This document shows positions 1 to 5,718 of a DNA stretch of 8,108 bases, one piece after another; the stretch's first letter is position 1; every line of letters starts with the position of its first letter. The position numbers and the translations under genes are program-made. Under the pieces are notes generated by a model, which searched no databases, had not been told where the DNA came from, and worked only from the letters and a program-made list of their open reading frames with translations. This DNA is from an uncultured Christensenella sp. (GTDB lineage: Bacteria > Bacillota > Clostridia > Christensenellales > UBA1750): NCBI GenBank assembly GCA_905193155.1, contig CAJJNQ010000067.1:1-8108 (forward strand), given 5' to 3'.

Positions 1-366
1 GCACTCAGCATGGTAACCACCATGCTGGACGAGGCGTTTGCAAAGATCCCGGCCGGAACAAACCTGATTCTCCATTCTGACCAGGGTTGGCAATATCAAC
101 ACAAGCAGTACCAGCGGATGCTACGGGAGAAAGGTGTTCGCCAGAGCATGAGCCGCAAGGGAAACTGTCTGGACAATGCTGTGATAGAAAATTTCTTCGG
201 GCTGCTCAAAAGTGAGCTGCTGTATTTGCAGGAGTTCCGCTCCATGGAACACTTCAAACTGGAACTGATCGAATATCTAGATTACTACAACAACCGCAGG
301 ATCAAGGCAAAGCTAAAGGGCTTGCCGCCTGCAATTCACAGACAGCAAGCCCTTTCAGCTGCTTGA
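1..366 (+). CDS. IS3-family transposase OrfB, C-terminal part (5' end cut by window)
   Basis: This is the C-terminal half of the integrase-like transposase that cuts and joins IS ends. The frame is open from base 1, so the first visible ATG (10) is internal and not the start. Numbering from that Met, the second catalytic Asp is D24 in HSDQGWQY and the catalytic Glu is E60 in DNAVIENFFG. The two are separated by 35 residues, the D(35)E spacing expected for the IS3 family. A typical IS3 tail follows, with an LKSE motif, YYNNRR and a Pro-containing end that closes at a TGA (364-366). The first catalytic Asp lies outside the window. What is visible has no stop or frameshift, so the element could be active, but that depends on the unseen left part. 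Confidence 0.93.
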   Translation, partial: ALSMVTTMLDEAFAKIPAGTNLILHSDQGWQYQHKQYQRMLREKGVRQSMSRKGNCLDNAVIENFFGLLKSELLYLQEFRSMEHFKLELIEYLDYYNNRRIKAKLKGLPPAIHRQQALSAA

Positions 367-386
367 ACAATTTTTACTTCAGAATA

Positions 387-412
387 TTGTCTAACTTTTT
401 GGGGTCACTTCA
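387..412 (+). repeat. Right terminal inverted repeat of the IS (IRR)
   Basis: TTGTCTAACTTTTTGGGGTC followed by ACTTCA sits 20 nt beyond the transposase stop. Read inward on the minus strand it begins TGAAGTGACCCCAAAAAG, the general form of IS150-group ends. The matching left repeat is outside the window, so the call rests on family resemblance and position. Confidence 0.75.
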
Positions 413-474
413 TTTGACGAATGCGGAGGGATTTTTGTGCGTTCAGCCCGTTTCAAATCCGCCTTCTTCACGGA

Positions 475-1023
475 TCATTTTGCATTTTCTCCTAACGGTT
501 TGTCCAGCAATTCCTGCCAGTTTGGAGCAGAAAGGTCACAGACTTTCCAGACACCGTTCTGTTTTTCCAACTGCACAGTCGCGACGCCGCGCCCGCCGGA
601 GCGATTGAAATCCTCCGCCTTGCTGACGATGCGAACCTCGATGTTGTAGGCAAAAGCATTGTTGGGCAGCGCGGCCTGTTCTTTTTGATCCAACGGGTTG
701 AAGTTCAGCTCCGTGGTGTAATCCGCGCTGTTTTCCGCGATGACGAGCGCCGGAATGCCGCCGCTTTGCGTGAGCCGGTCGATCAGTTCATCCGTCGCCA
801 GCTTGCGCAGCGCATTGAGTTTGGCCGAAGGATCTGCCGCGTCCTGCTCCGTCGTTGCGTAAAGCTCTTTGACGAATTGCCGCGCGACGCGCTCGTGCCC
901 GGCCAGCGGGAGCAGCAGTGCAGCCAGCACAATCAGCAGAAGAACGCCGATTGCAATGGAAAGCACAATGGTTTTTCTGCGGCGGGGAAGGACAATGTCG
1001 CCATAGTTTAGCAGCTTTGCCAT
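475..1023 (-). CDS. Hypothetical membrane-anchored protein with extracytoplasmic domain
   Basis: I do not recognise a named family for this 182-residue protein. Residues 1-17 are short and basic (RRRK at 14-17). A strongly hydrophobic stretch at about 18-42 follows, with no clear cleavage site, so it reads as a signal anchor with the N-terminus inside. The remaining ~140 residues would lie outside the membrane. They comprise a helical part (about 45-90), then alternating strands with an EKQNGVWKVCDL motif near 158-169. That pattern recalls NTF2-like or lipoprotein-type substrate domains in which a helix packs on a curved sheet, but this is only a fold guess. The start is supported by an AGGAGG (1033-1038) 9 nt upstream and a TATAAT promoter farther up. 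The IS ends 62 bp beyond its stop, so the gene is intact but its native downstream neighbour may have been displaced. Confidence 0.8.
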   Translation of the reverse strand: MAKLLNYGDIVLPRRRKTIVLSIAIGVLLLIVLAALLLPLAGHERVARQFVKELYATTEQDAADPSAKLNALRKLATDELIDRLTQSGGIPALVIAENSADYTTELNFNPLDQKEQAALPNNAFAYNIEVRIVSKAEDFNRSGGRGVATVQLEKQNGVWKVCDLSAPNWQELLDKPLGENAK

Positions 1024-1067
1024 AAGGGTACACCTCCTGACCTAATTCAGTTTTGATGTTCAATTCC

Positions 1068-1096
1068 ATTATAAGGTACGCAGCGGTGCGGCGCAA
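1068..1096 (-). promoter_or_regulatory. Sigma-A-type promoter for the membrane-anchored protein gene
   Basis: Read on the minus strand, TTGCGC (1091-1096) is followed after exactly 17 bp by a perfect TATAAT (1068-1073). Transcription would start near 1061, giving a leader of about 38 nt that includes the AGGAGG at 1033-1038. The -35 is weak (3/6), but the -10 and spacing are ideal. Confidence 0.65.
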
Positions 1097-1106
1097 CAGA
1101 AAGGTG

Positions 1107-1135
1107 TTCAAACGCCACATTTTTTATGCTATACT
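1107..1135 (+). promoter_or_regulatory. Extended -10 promoter for the GNAT acetyltransferase gene
   Basis: TTCAAA (1107-1112, 4/6) is separated by 17 bp from TATACT (1130-1135), which is preceded by TG plus one base, an extended -10. Predicted start of transcription is near 1142. It lies back to back with the minus-strand promoter, the two -35 boxes being 10 bp apart. The in-frame ATG at 1126 lies just upstream of this -10 and cannot be the translation start if this promoter is used. Confidence 0.6.
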
Positions 1136-1158
1136 GTCCGGGAGGGAGGATGGAGAGT

Positions 1159-1947
1159 ATGGTTTTATTGCAAATACAACAGCAGCGAGACGCGGTGGCT
1201 GCGCTGTTTGAAGGATGGGAAGAGACGCTGATCTGGAGCTGCCTGTCGGGCAGTATGGGAAAGATTTATGCCGACAATGCGGCGCATCCGCGCTGCGCGG
1301 CGGCGATCATTGGGGATTTCAGCTTTCTTGCTGGCGATGCGGAAGCGGAGGAGGCGCCGGCGCTGGTTGCGCTGATCGAAGAAATGCAAACGCGGGAAGC
1401 CGTCATCAGCGTGCCGCAGAACGAGCGTTGGGCGGAAAGGCTGCAGACGCAGTACGGCGACCGCTGCATCCCAACCACGCGCTACGCCACAAAAAAACAA
1501 GCCGATGCGTTTGACCGCAGCAGCTTGCTGGAAAAGATTGCAAAATTGCCGGAAGGCTTTGTATTGAAGCCCATAGGAGAGGAAGAATTCGCTGCGGCCT
1601 TAAAGGAAACGTGGTCGCGCGACTTCTGCTCACAGTATCGCGATGCGGAAGACTATGCCGCACACGGCGTTGGCGTGGTCGCCCTTCGGGACGGCGAGCT
1701 GGTCGCGGGCGCATCGTCCTACACCTGGTATCCCGGCGGCATCGAGATTGAAATCGTGACACGGCAGGATGTCCAAAGATGTGGTTTGGGCAGTGCCTGT
1801 GCTTCGCAGCTGATTTTGAACTGCCTGGATCGGGGCCTGTATCCCAGCTGGGACGCGGCCAACAAAACCTCGCTGCATCTCGCAGAAAGTTTGGGCTATG
1901 CGTTCAGCCACGAATACGCGGCCTATTGGCTCAAAAAGCAGGCTTAA
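1159..1947 (+). CDS. GNAT-family N-acetyltransferase
   Basis: The product is a 262-residue acetyl-CoA-dependent acetyltransferase of the GNAT_acetyltran type (PF12746-like), presumably cytoplasmic; the acceptor substrate cannot be told from the sequence. The N-terminal half (to about 125) is the variable part of this family. The C-terminal half is the GNAT fold, with the acetyl-CoA pyrophosphate loop Q206-R207-C208-G209-L210-G211 after a beta strand ending in EIEIVT. It also has the typical closing segment SWDAANKTSLHLAESLGY. I chose ATG 1159 because GGGAGG (1144-1149) sits 9 nt upstream. ATG 1150 is possible but only 4 nt from a GGAGG, and ATG 1126 falls before the predicted transcription start. 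No signal peptide or membrane segment is seen. Its stop overlaps that of the convergent downstream gene. Confidence 0.9.
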   Translation: MVLLQIQQQRDAVAALFEGWEETLIWSCLSGSMGKIYADNAAHPRCAAAIIGDFSFLAGDAEAEEAPALVALIEEMQTREAVISVPQNERWAERLQTQYGDRCIPTTRYATKKQADAFDRSSLLEKIAKLPEGFVLKPIGEEEFAAALKETWSRDFCSQYRDAEDYAAHGVGVVALRDGELVAGASSYTWYPGGIEIEIVTRQDVQRCGLGSACASQLILNCLDRGLYPSWDAANKTSLHLAESLGYAFSHEYAAYWLKKQA

Positions 1948-2384
1948 AGCGTGTGCTCGACCATCTCGCACAGGCGGCGCAGACGGCACGCGCCTTCGGG
2001 CGAGGATTCAAATTCCTCTACGCCGAGAAAGTAAGCGTGCGCAAGCTTCCGCAGGCGCTCCGCCTTGGCGGCACAATCCGTTGCGCGCTGGGGGAGATGC
2101 AGAATCTGCTGCGCGAACAGCGCCGCCGCGATGAGCACGCCCAGCGACGCCAGCGCAAGCTTCAGCGCCGCATCCGGGATGGCGAACGGAAAGAGCGCCA
2201 GCAGCGGCAGACACAGCGCGGCGATGCATTCGCCCACCGTCAGCCACAACTGCGTGCGGGCGCAGCGGCGCGCCTTTTTCGCCAGCGCATTGATCGCGGG
2301 GAACAGCCGGCTGTTTAGGTAAGCCGCCTCGCACGACGGTCGGTCACCGGTCAAATACGCTGCAAATTCGTTTTCTGCTTTCAT
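1944..2384 (-). CDS. Small protein with two transmembrane helices, function unknown
   Basis: This 146-residue protein has a charged helical N-terminus (1-45), two hydrophobic helices at about 46-68 and 72-94 joined by a very short PDAA turn, and a charged helical C-terminus. That last part contains CAAKAERLRKLAHAYFLGVE (104-123). Helix, 2TM hairpin, then helix is the layout of SLATT/DUF4231-type proteins, some of which are membrane effectors of nucleotide-signalling defence systems. No partner enzyme of such a system (nucleotidyltransferase, SLOG protein) is present here and the match is by layout only, so I leave the function open. The start is fixed by GGAGG (2395-2399) 10 nt upstream. It has its own extended -10 promoter and a hairpin in its leader. 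Its TAA shares the TTAA at 1944-1947 with the convergent GNAT gene. Confidence 0.8.
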   Translation of the reverse strand: MKAENEFAAYLTGDRPSCEAAYLNSRLFPAINALAKKARRCARTQLWLTVGECIAALCLPLLALFPFAIPDAALKLALASLGVLIAAALFAQQILHLPQRATDCAAKAERLRKLAHAYFLGVEEFESSPEGACRLRRLCEMVEHTL

Positions 2385-2418
2385 AAACGATTTTCCTCCG
2401 GAATCAAAAAGGTTGCGG

Positions 2419-2438
2419 CGCGCCGGAAATCCGGCGCG
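2419..2438 (-). promoter_or_regulatory. GC-rich hairpin in the leader of the two-TM gene
   Basis: CGCGCCGG and CCGGCGCG form a perfect 8-bp GC-only stem around a 4-nt loop. Given the promoter at 2450-2478, the hairpin would lie about 5 nt from the 5' end of the mRNA. A U5 run (2406-2410 on the plus strand as A5) comes 8 nt later, too far for a standard terminator. It may stabilise the transcript 5' end or serve as a control structure; its role is not known. Confidence 0.45.
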
Positions 2439-2449
2439 GCTTTGCCGTC

Positions 2450-2478
2450 ATTATACCATACTCCGGCGCCTGATAAAA
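2450..2478 (-). promoter_or_regulatory. Extended -10 promoter for the two-TM protein gene
   Basis: On the minus strand TGGTATAAT gives a perfect TATAAT (2450-2455) with the TG extension. The -35 is poor: TTTTAT at 2473-2478 with a 17 bp spacer. Transcription would begin near 2443, leaving a leader of about 59 nt before the start codon at 2384. Confidence 0.55.
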
Positions 2479-2509
2479 AGGGCTGCGGAAAGAAAAAAGG
2501 AAAAAAACA

Positions 2510-4810
2510 ATGAAGAAGAGGTCTTTGAATTCGGGTTGGCTGTTTCATCTGGATGCATCGCGTCCCTGGATTTCCCGCCAGATCGGGGAGGACGAGACGC
2601 GGGTGGATTTGCCGCATGATTTCCGCATTGCGCTCAATCGCGATCCGGCAAGCCCCGGCGATCAGGCAGAGGGGTTCTATCCCGGCGCATTCGGCCAGTA
2701 CCGCCGTGATTTTGAGCTGACGGAGCGCGAAGCAGCCGGAACGGTGATGCTGAACATCGACGGTGCGTATCGCTTCTGCGAGGTACGCATCAACCGGCAG
2801 TTGGTCTGCATGCACCGGGGCGGGTATTCGCCGTTCCTTGTCGATCTGACGGGCAAGGTCAAGCCCGGCGTCAACACCCTGCATCTCACGACCAACTGCG
2901 CCATGCTGCCTGCCTCGCGGTGGTATACCGGCGCGGGGCTTTACCGCAGCGTCGAGCTGCTCACCGGGGACGCGCCCTGCATCGCACCGCGCGGCGTTCG
3001 CGTGCGGAGAACGGCGGTGCATGGCGATCGGGCAGAGCTGGAAGTGCATACCGAGCTGATCGGCCCGATGACCGCGGTGATACACACGCTTTACGATGCG
3101 GAAGGCAGCCGCGTGGCGCAGGGAGGGGACGGCGTGCTGATTATCCGCGGTGCAAAGCTGTGGAGCGATGCGCATCCGTACCTCTATACCCTCAAATCGC
3201 AGGTAATGCTGCCCAGCGGCGCCGCAGACGAAGTGGTGACGCGCGTAGGTTTGCGTACCATTGAGGTGGACGCAGCAAGGGGTCTGCGCATCAACGGTGA
3301 ACCTGTGAAGCTGCGCGGCGGCTGCATCCATCACGACAACGGCCCGCTGGGCGCGGTCAGCGATATCGGCCTGGAACGCCGCAAGCTGACCAAGCTCAAG
3401 GCGGCGGGATATAACGCCGTCCGCTGTGCGCACAATCCGCCGTCCACCGCGCTGCTGGACGCCTGTGACGAGCTGGGCGTGTATGTGATCGACGAGGCAT
3501 TTGACGCCTGGCGCGAGGGCAAGCGTCCGTTTGACGAGCACATCTTCTTTGAGACCGATTGGCAGGACGAGATCACCAACATGGTGACGCGCGACCGCAA
3601 TCACCCCAGTGTGATTCTCTGGTCCACGGGCAACGAGATTTACGAGCGCAGCGGTGCGTCCGAAGGCGCGGCATGGGCGCATCGGCTGGCCGTCGCTGTG
3701 CGTGCGTTGGATGATAGCCGCCCGGTGATGAATGCGCTGTGCAACTTCTTTGAGGACAGCGATATCGCCGAGCTGGCGCTCAACTCGATGAAATCGGCGG
3801 GCAAGGGGAAGGACTATTGGGCGGTTCACTCCGAAAGGTTTGCCTCTGCGCTGGACGTGGTGGGCTATAACTATCTGCTTGACCGCTATGAAAAGGATCA
3901 TGCGCTGTTCCCGCAGCGCGTCATCTGCGGCACGGAATCCTTCCCGCTGCAAGCGCTGGAAAACTGGCAGGCCGTCAAGCACCTCAGCCATGTCATCGGG
4001 GACTTCGTCTGGGTGGCATGGGATTACATCGGCGAATCCGGGCTGGGACGCAGCGAGTTTGATGCAAAACAAAATCCCGCAGGCACGGCGGGCTATCCCT
4101 GGCACATCGCCAACTGCGGTGATTTCGATATCTGCGGCGAAAAGCGTCCGCAGTCGCACTACCGCGATTTTGTCTGGCTGAACCGCACAAAGCCCTATCT
4201 GGCGGTGCAGCATCCCGCGCATTTTGAGCAGGAGGAAAAGATTTCCGCCTGGGGCTGGCTGGACCTGATGGAAAGCTGGAACTTTGCGGGCTTCGGGGAA
4301 AAGCCTGTCCGCGCAACGGTTTACAGCGCGGGAGACGCGGTGGAGCTTTATTTGAACGGCGAAAAGGTCGCGTCCGGCTCGGTCGAGTCGCACCGCACGA
4401 TGTTGGAGATACCCTACCGTCCCGGCAGGCTTGAAGCGGTCTCGCTGAAAAAGGGGCAGGAAATCGGGCGCTGCGAATTGCGCACGTCCGGCTCCGCGGC
4501 ACAGTTCCGCATGGAAGCTGAACCGTCCTTTGGCGGAAACTATCGCTTTGTGACACTCACGGCGGTGGATCAAAACGGTCTGCGCTGCACGGATTTTGAG
4601 GAATCCGTTCGAGTCGAGGTCAGCGGCGCGGCGTTTGCTGCGCTGGCCGGCGGTGCCCCTTGCGCGGAGAACAATTATGCCCACCCGGAGGCCAAGATGA
4701 ACCATGGCCGTCTGCTGCTGGCGCTGCGCGCACCGCAGGGCGGAGAGGTGAAGCTGCGCTGCGTCGGCGGCGGGACGGATACCGAAACGACGCTTCAACT
4801 GGAAGCATAG
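2510..4810 (+). CDS. Glycoside hydrolase family 2 (beta-galactosidase-like), DUF4982-type C-terminus
   Basis: This 766-residue retaining glycosidase probably removes beta-linked galactose or a related sugar in the cytoplasm, as no signal peptide is seen. Domains in order are an N-terminal jelly-roll (1 to about 155, with VDLPHDF and RWYTGAGLYR at 137-146) and an immunoglobulin-like domain (about 156-250). The TIM barrel follows, starting near RGGCIHHDNG at 269-278, and then a DUF4982-like beta domain from about 575 (W581, VELYLNG) and a final Ig-like domain. The acid/base is E376 in WSTGNE and the nucleophile is E476 in CGTESF, 100 residues apart; both are present. It lacks the C-terminal Bgal_small_N domain of LacZ, as usual for this shorter subgroup. 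The RBS AAGGA (2497-2501) is modest. Exact substrate (galactoside, glucuronide, mannoside) cannot be fixed from motifs alone. Its 3' end overlaps the convergent AraC gene by 16 nt. Confidence 0.95.
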   Translation: MKKRSLNSGWLFHLDASRPWISRQIGEDETRVDLPHDFRIALNRDPASPGDQAEGFYPGAFGQYRRDFELTEREAAGTVMLNIDGAYRFCEVRINRQLVCMHRGGYSPFLVDLTGKVKPGVNTLHLTTNCAMLPASRWYTGAGLYRSVELLTGDAPCIAPRGVRVRRTAVHGDRAELEVHTELIGPMTAVIHTLYDAEGSRVAQGGDGVLIIRGAKLWSDAHPYLYTLKSQVMLPSGAADEVVTRVGLRTIEVDAARGLRINGEPVKLRGGCIHHDNGPLGAVSDIGLERRKLTKLKAAGYNAVRCAHNPPSTALLDACDELGVYVIDEAFDAWREGKRPFDEHIFFETDWQDEITNMVTRDRNHPSVILWSTGNEIYERSGASEGAAWAHRLAVAVRALDDSRPVMNALCNFFEDSDIAELALNSMKSAGKGKDYWAVHSERFASALDVVGYNYLLDRYEKDHALFPQRVICGTESFPLQALENWQAVKHLSHVIGDFVWVAWDYIGESGLGRSEFDAKQNPAGTAGYPWHIANCGDFDICGEKRPQSHYRDFVWLNRTKPYLAVQHPAHFEQEEKISAWGWLDLMESWNFAGFGEKPVRATVYSAGDAVELYLNGEKVASGSVESHRTMLEIPYRPGRLEAVSLKKGQEIGRCELRTSGSAAQFRMEAEPSFGGNYRFVTLTAVDQNGLRCTDFEESVRVEVSGAAFAALAGGAPCAENNYAHPEAKMNHGRLLLALRAPQGGEVKLRCVGGGTDTETTLQLEA

Positions 4811-5568
4811 CGTTCTCGGAAGAGCAGTGGGCTTGTGCCGCAACGCGCCCGGAAAACCCGATAGAAGGTCGCCGCAGAGTCGAAACCGCTCTCTGCGGCG
4901 ATTTCTGCGGATGAAAGGTTGGTGCCGAGCAGCAGAAGCTGCGCCCGCGCCGTGCGCAGAATTTGCAGATAATCGTTCAGCCCGCAGCCGATGCGCTCGG
5001 GAAAGCTGCGGCTTAAATGGTATTTGCTCATGCCCACTGCGTCCGCTAATACGCCCAGCGAAACAGGATCGGTAAAGTGCGCGGAGAGATAATCCGTGGC
5101 GCGTTCCGGCCAATCCAGTTCCTCCCAAGCGGGGCGGGAGATGGTTTCCGTTGCGGAGAGCAGTCTTGCGCAGATTGCCTGCAAATAGCCCCGCAGCGCG
5201 CGTTCCTCCCGAACGGCAGGGAGAAGGGGAAGCAGCGCGCGCACGTCCTGCGGCACAATCTCAGCGGGAAATAGGGGAGAGCGCGGTAGCAGCGTGCGCA
5301 GATCGGACGCGCAGATGCCGGTCATGCACGGATCAAAGAAGATCAGCAGCACCCTTCCGCCGCCGCACAGCGCACGAGACGCGCCGGGAGAGAGCAGCAG
5401 CAGATCGCCCGGATGGGCCTGATAAAGCTGTCCGTTTTCCAATATTTGCGGCATGCCGTTCAGCGCCAGCAGAAGCATGGCCTTTTCGCTGCGGTGCAGC
5501 GGAAACTCAGGGCAGTCCAGCGTTTCCAGGCCGAAGAGCACGGCGCTGCCCTGGCAGAGAATGAACAA
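4795..5568 (-). CDS. AraC-family transcriptional regulator
   Basis: The product is a 257-residue (TTG start) DNA-binding regulator. The N-terminal part, about residues 10-95, looks like an AraC-type cupin ligand-sensing domain, with QAHPGDLLLLSPG as its clearest strand-turn motif. The last ~103 residues hold the two helix-turn-helix units: the first around SLGVLADAVGMSKYHLSRSF, the second around SSAEIAAESGFDSAATFYRV followed by FRARCGTSPLLFR, the family signature. An in-frame ATG at 5614-5616 would add 16 residues, but it has no RBS and abuts the predicted -10. TTG 5566-5568 has GGAGG (5579-5583) 10 nt upstream, so I prefer it. Position next to the hydrolase and divergent from the reductase suggests it controls one or both in response to a sugar or related ligand; this is inference. 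Confidence 0.9.
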   Translation of the reverse strand: MFILCQGSAVLFGLETLDCPEFPLHRSEKAMLLLALNGMPQILENGQLYQAHPGDLLLLSPGASRALCGGGRVLLIFFDPCMTGICASDLRTLLPRSPLFPAEIVPQDVRALLPLLPAVREERALRGYLQAICARLLSATETISRPAWEELDWPERATDYLSAHFTDPVSLGVLADAVGMSKYHLSRSFPERIGCGLNDYLQILRTARAQLLLLGTNLSSAEIAAESGFDSAATFYRVFRARCGTSPLLFRERYASS

Positions 5569-5606
5569 AACGATTCCCCCTCCCGTCTGTTTTGTTTCCG
5601 AAAATG

Positions 5607-5635
5607 AGCATAGCATGGTCTGCGCCGCCCTGCAA
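5607..5635 (-). promoter_or_regulatory. Extended -10 promoter for the AraC-family regulator
   Basis: On the minus strand TTGCAG (5630-5635) is followed after 17 bp by TATGCT (5607-5612), preceded by TGC as an extended -10. The predicted transcript would start near 5600, downstream of the ATG at 5614-5616, which supports the TTG translation start at 5568. Confidence 0.5.
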
Positions 5636-5640
5636 GCACA

Positions 5641-5669
5641 TTGACAATTTCACGCCCTTTTGCGATAAT
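5641..5669 (+). promoter_or_regulatory. Near-consensus sigma-A promoter for the aldo/keto reductase
   Basis: TTGACA (5641-5646, perfect) and GATAAT (5664-5669, 5/6) are separated by exactly 17 bp. The -35 lies inside a small inverted repeat ATTGACAAT (5640-5648), and it is only 5 bp from the -35 of the divergent regulator gene. Predicted transcription start is near 5676. This is the strongest promoter match in the window. Confidence 0.8.
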
Positions 5670-5718
5670 GAAAGACGATGAAAAACCACCAAACTCTGCT
5701 ATAAAGGGAGGCAGTTTG

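Larger units (their letters stand above)
1..412 (+). mobile_element. Right end of an IS3-family (IS150-like) insertion sequence, left part outside the window
   Basis: The segment contains the 3' part of a DDE transposase gene followed, 20 nt after its stop, by a sequence of the kind found at IS150-group ends (TTTTTGGGGTCACTTCA, ending in CA as IS3-family elements do). The element continues to the left beyond base 1, so its length, orfA, frameshift site and left repeat cannot be seen. I place the outer boundary at base 412 from the terminal CA; the 3-5 bp target duplication cannot be checked without the other end. Family assignment is firm; the exact boundary is good to a few bases. Confidence 0.85.

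Noticed and set aside
363..649. Short plus-strand frames between the IS and the GNAT gene
   Set aside because: They overlap the antisense of the membrane-protein gene and the IS end, lack RBSs, and look like no protein family.
2419..2438. The GC hairpin as a plus-strand terminator
   Set aside because: No plus-strand gene ends upstream of it, and only three T residues follow on that strand.
2381..5128. A 915-codon open frame on the minus strand opposite the glycosidase
   Set aside because: It is a shadow of the GC-rich coding strand: rich in Arg, Ala and His, with no domain I recognise and no RBS. It also runs antisense through a gene whose catalytic motifs are intact and into the regulator.
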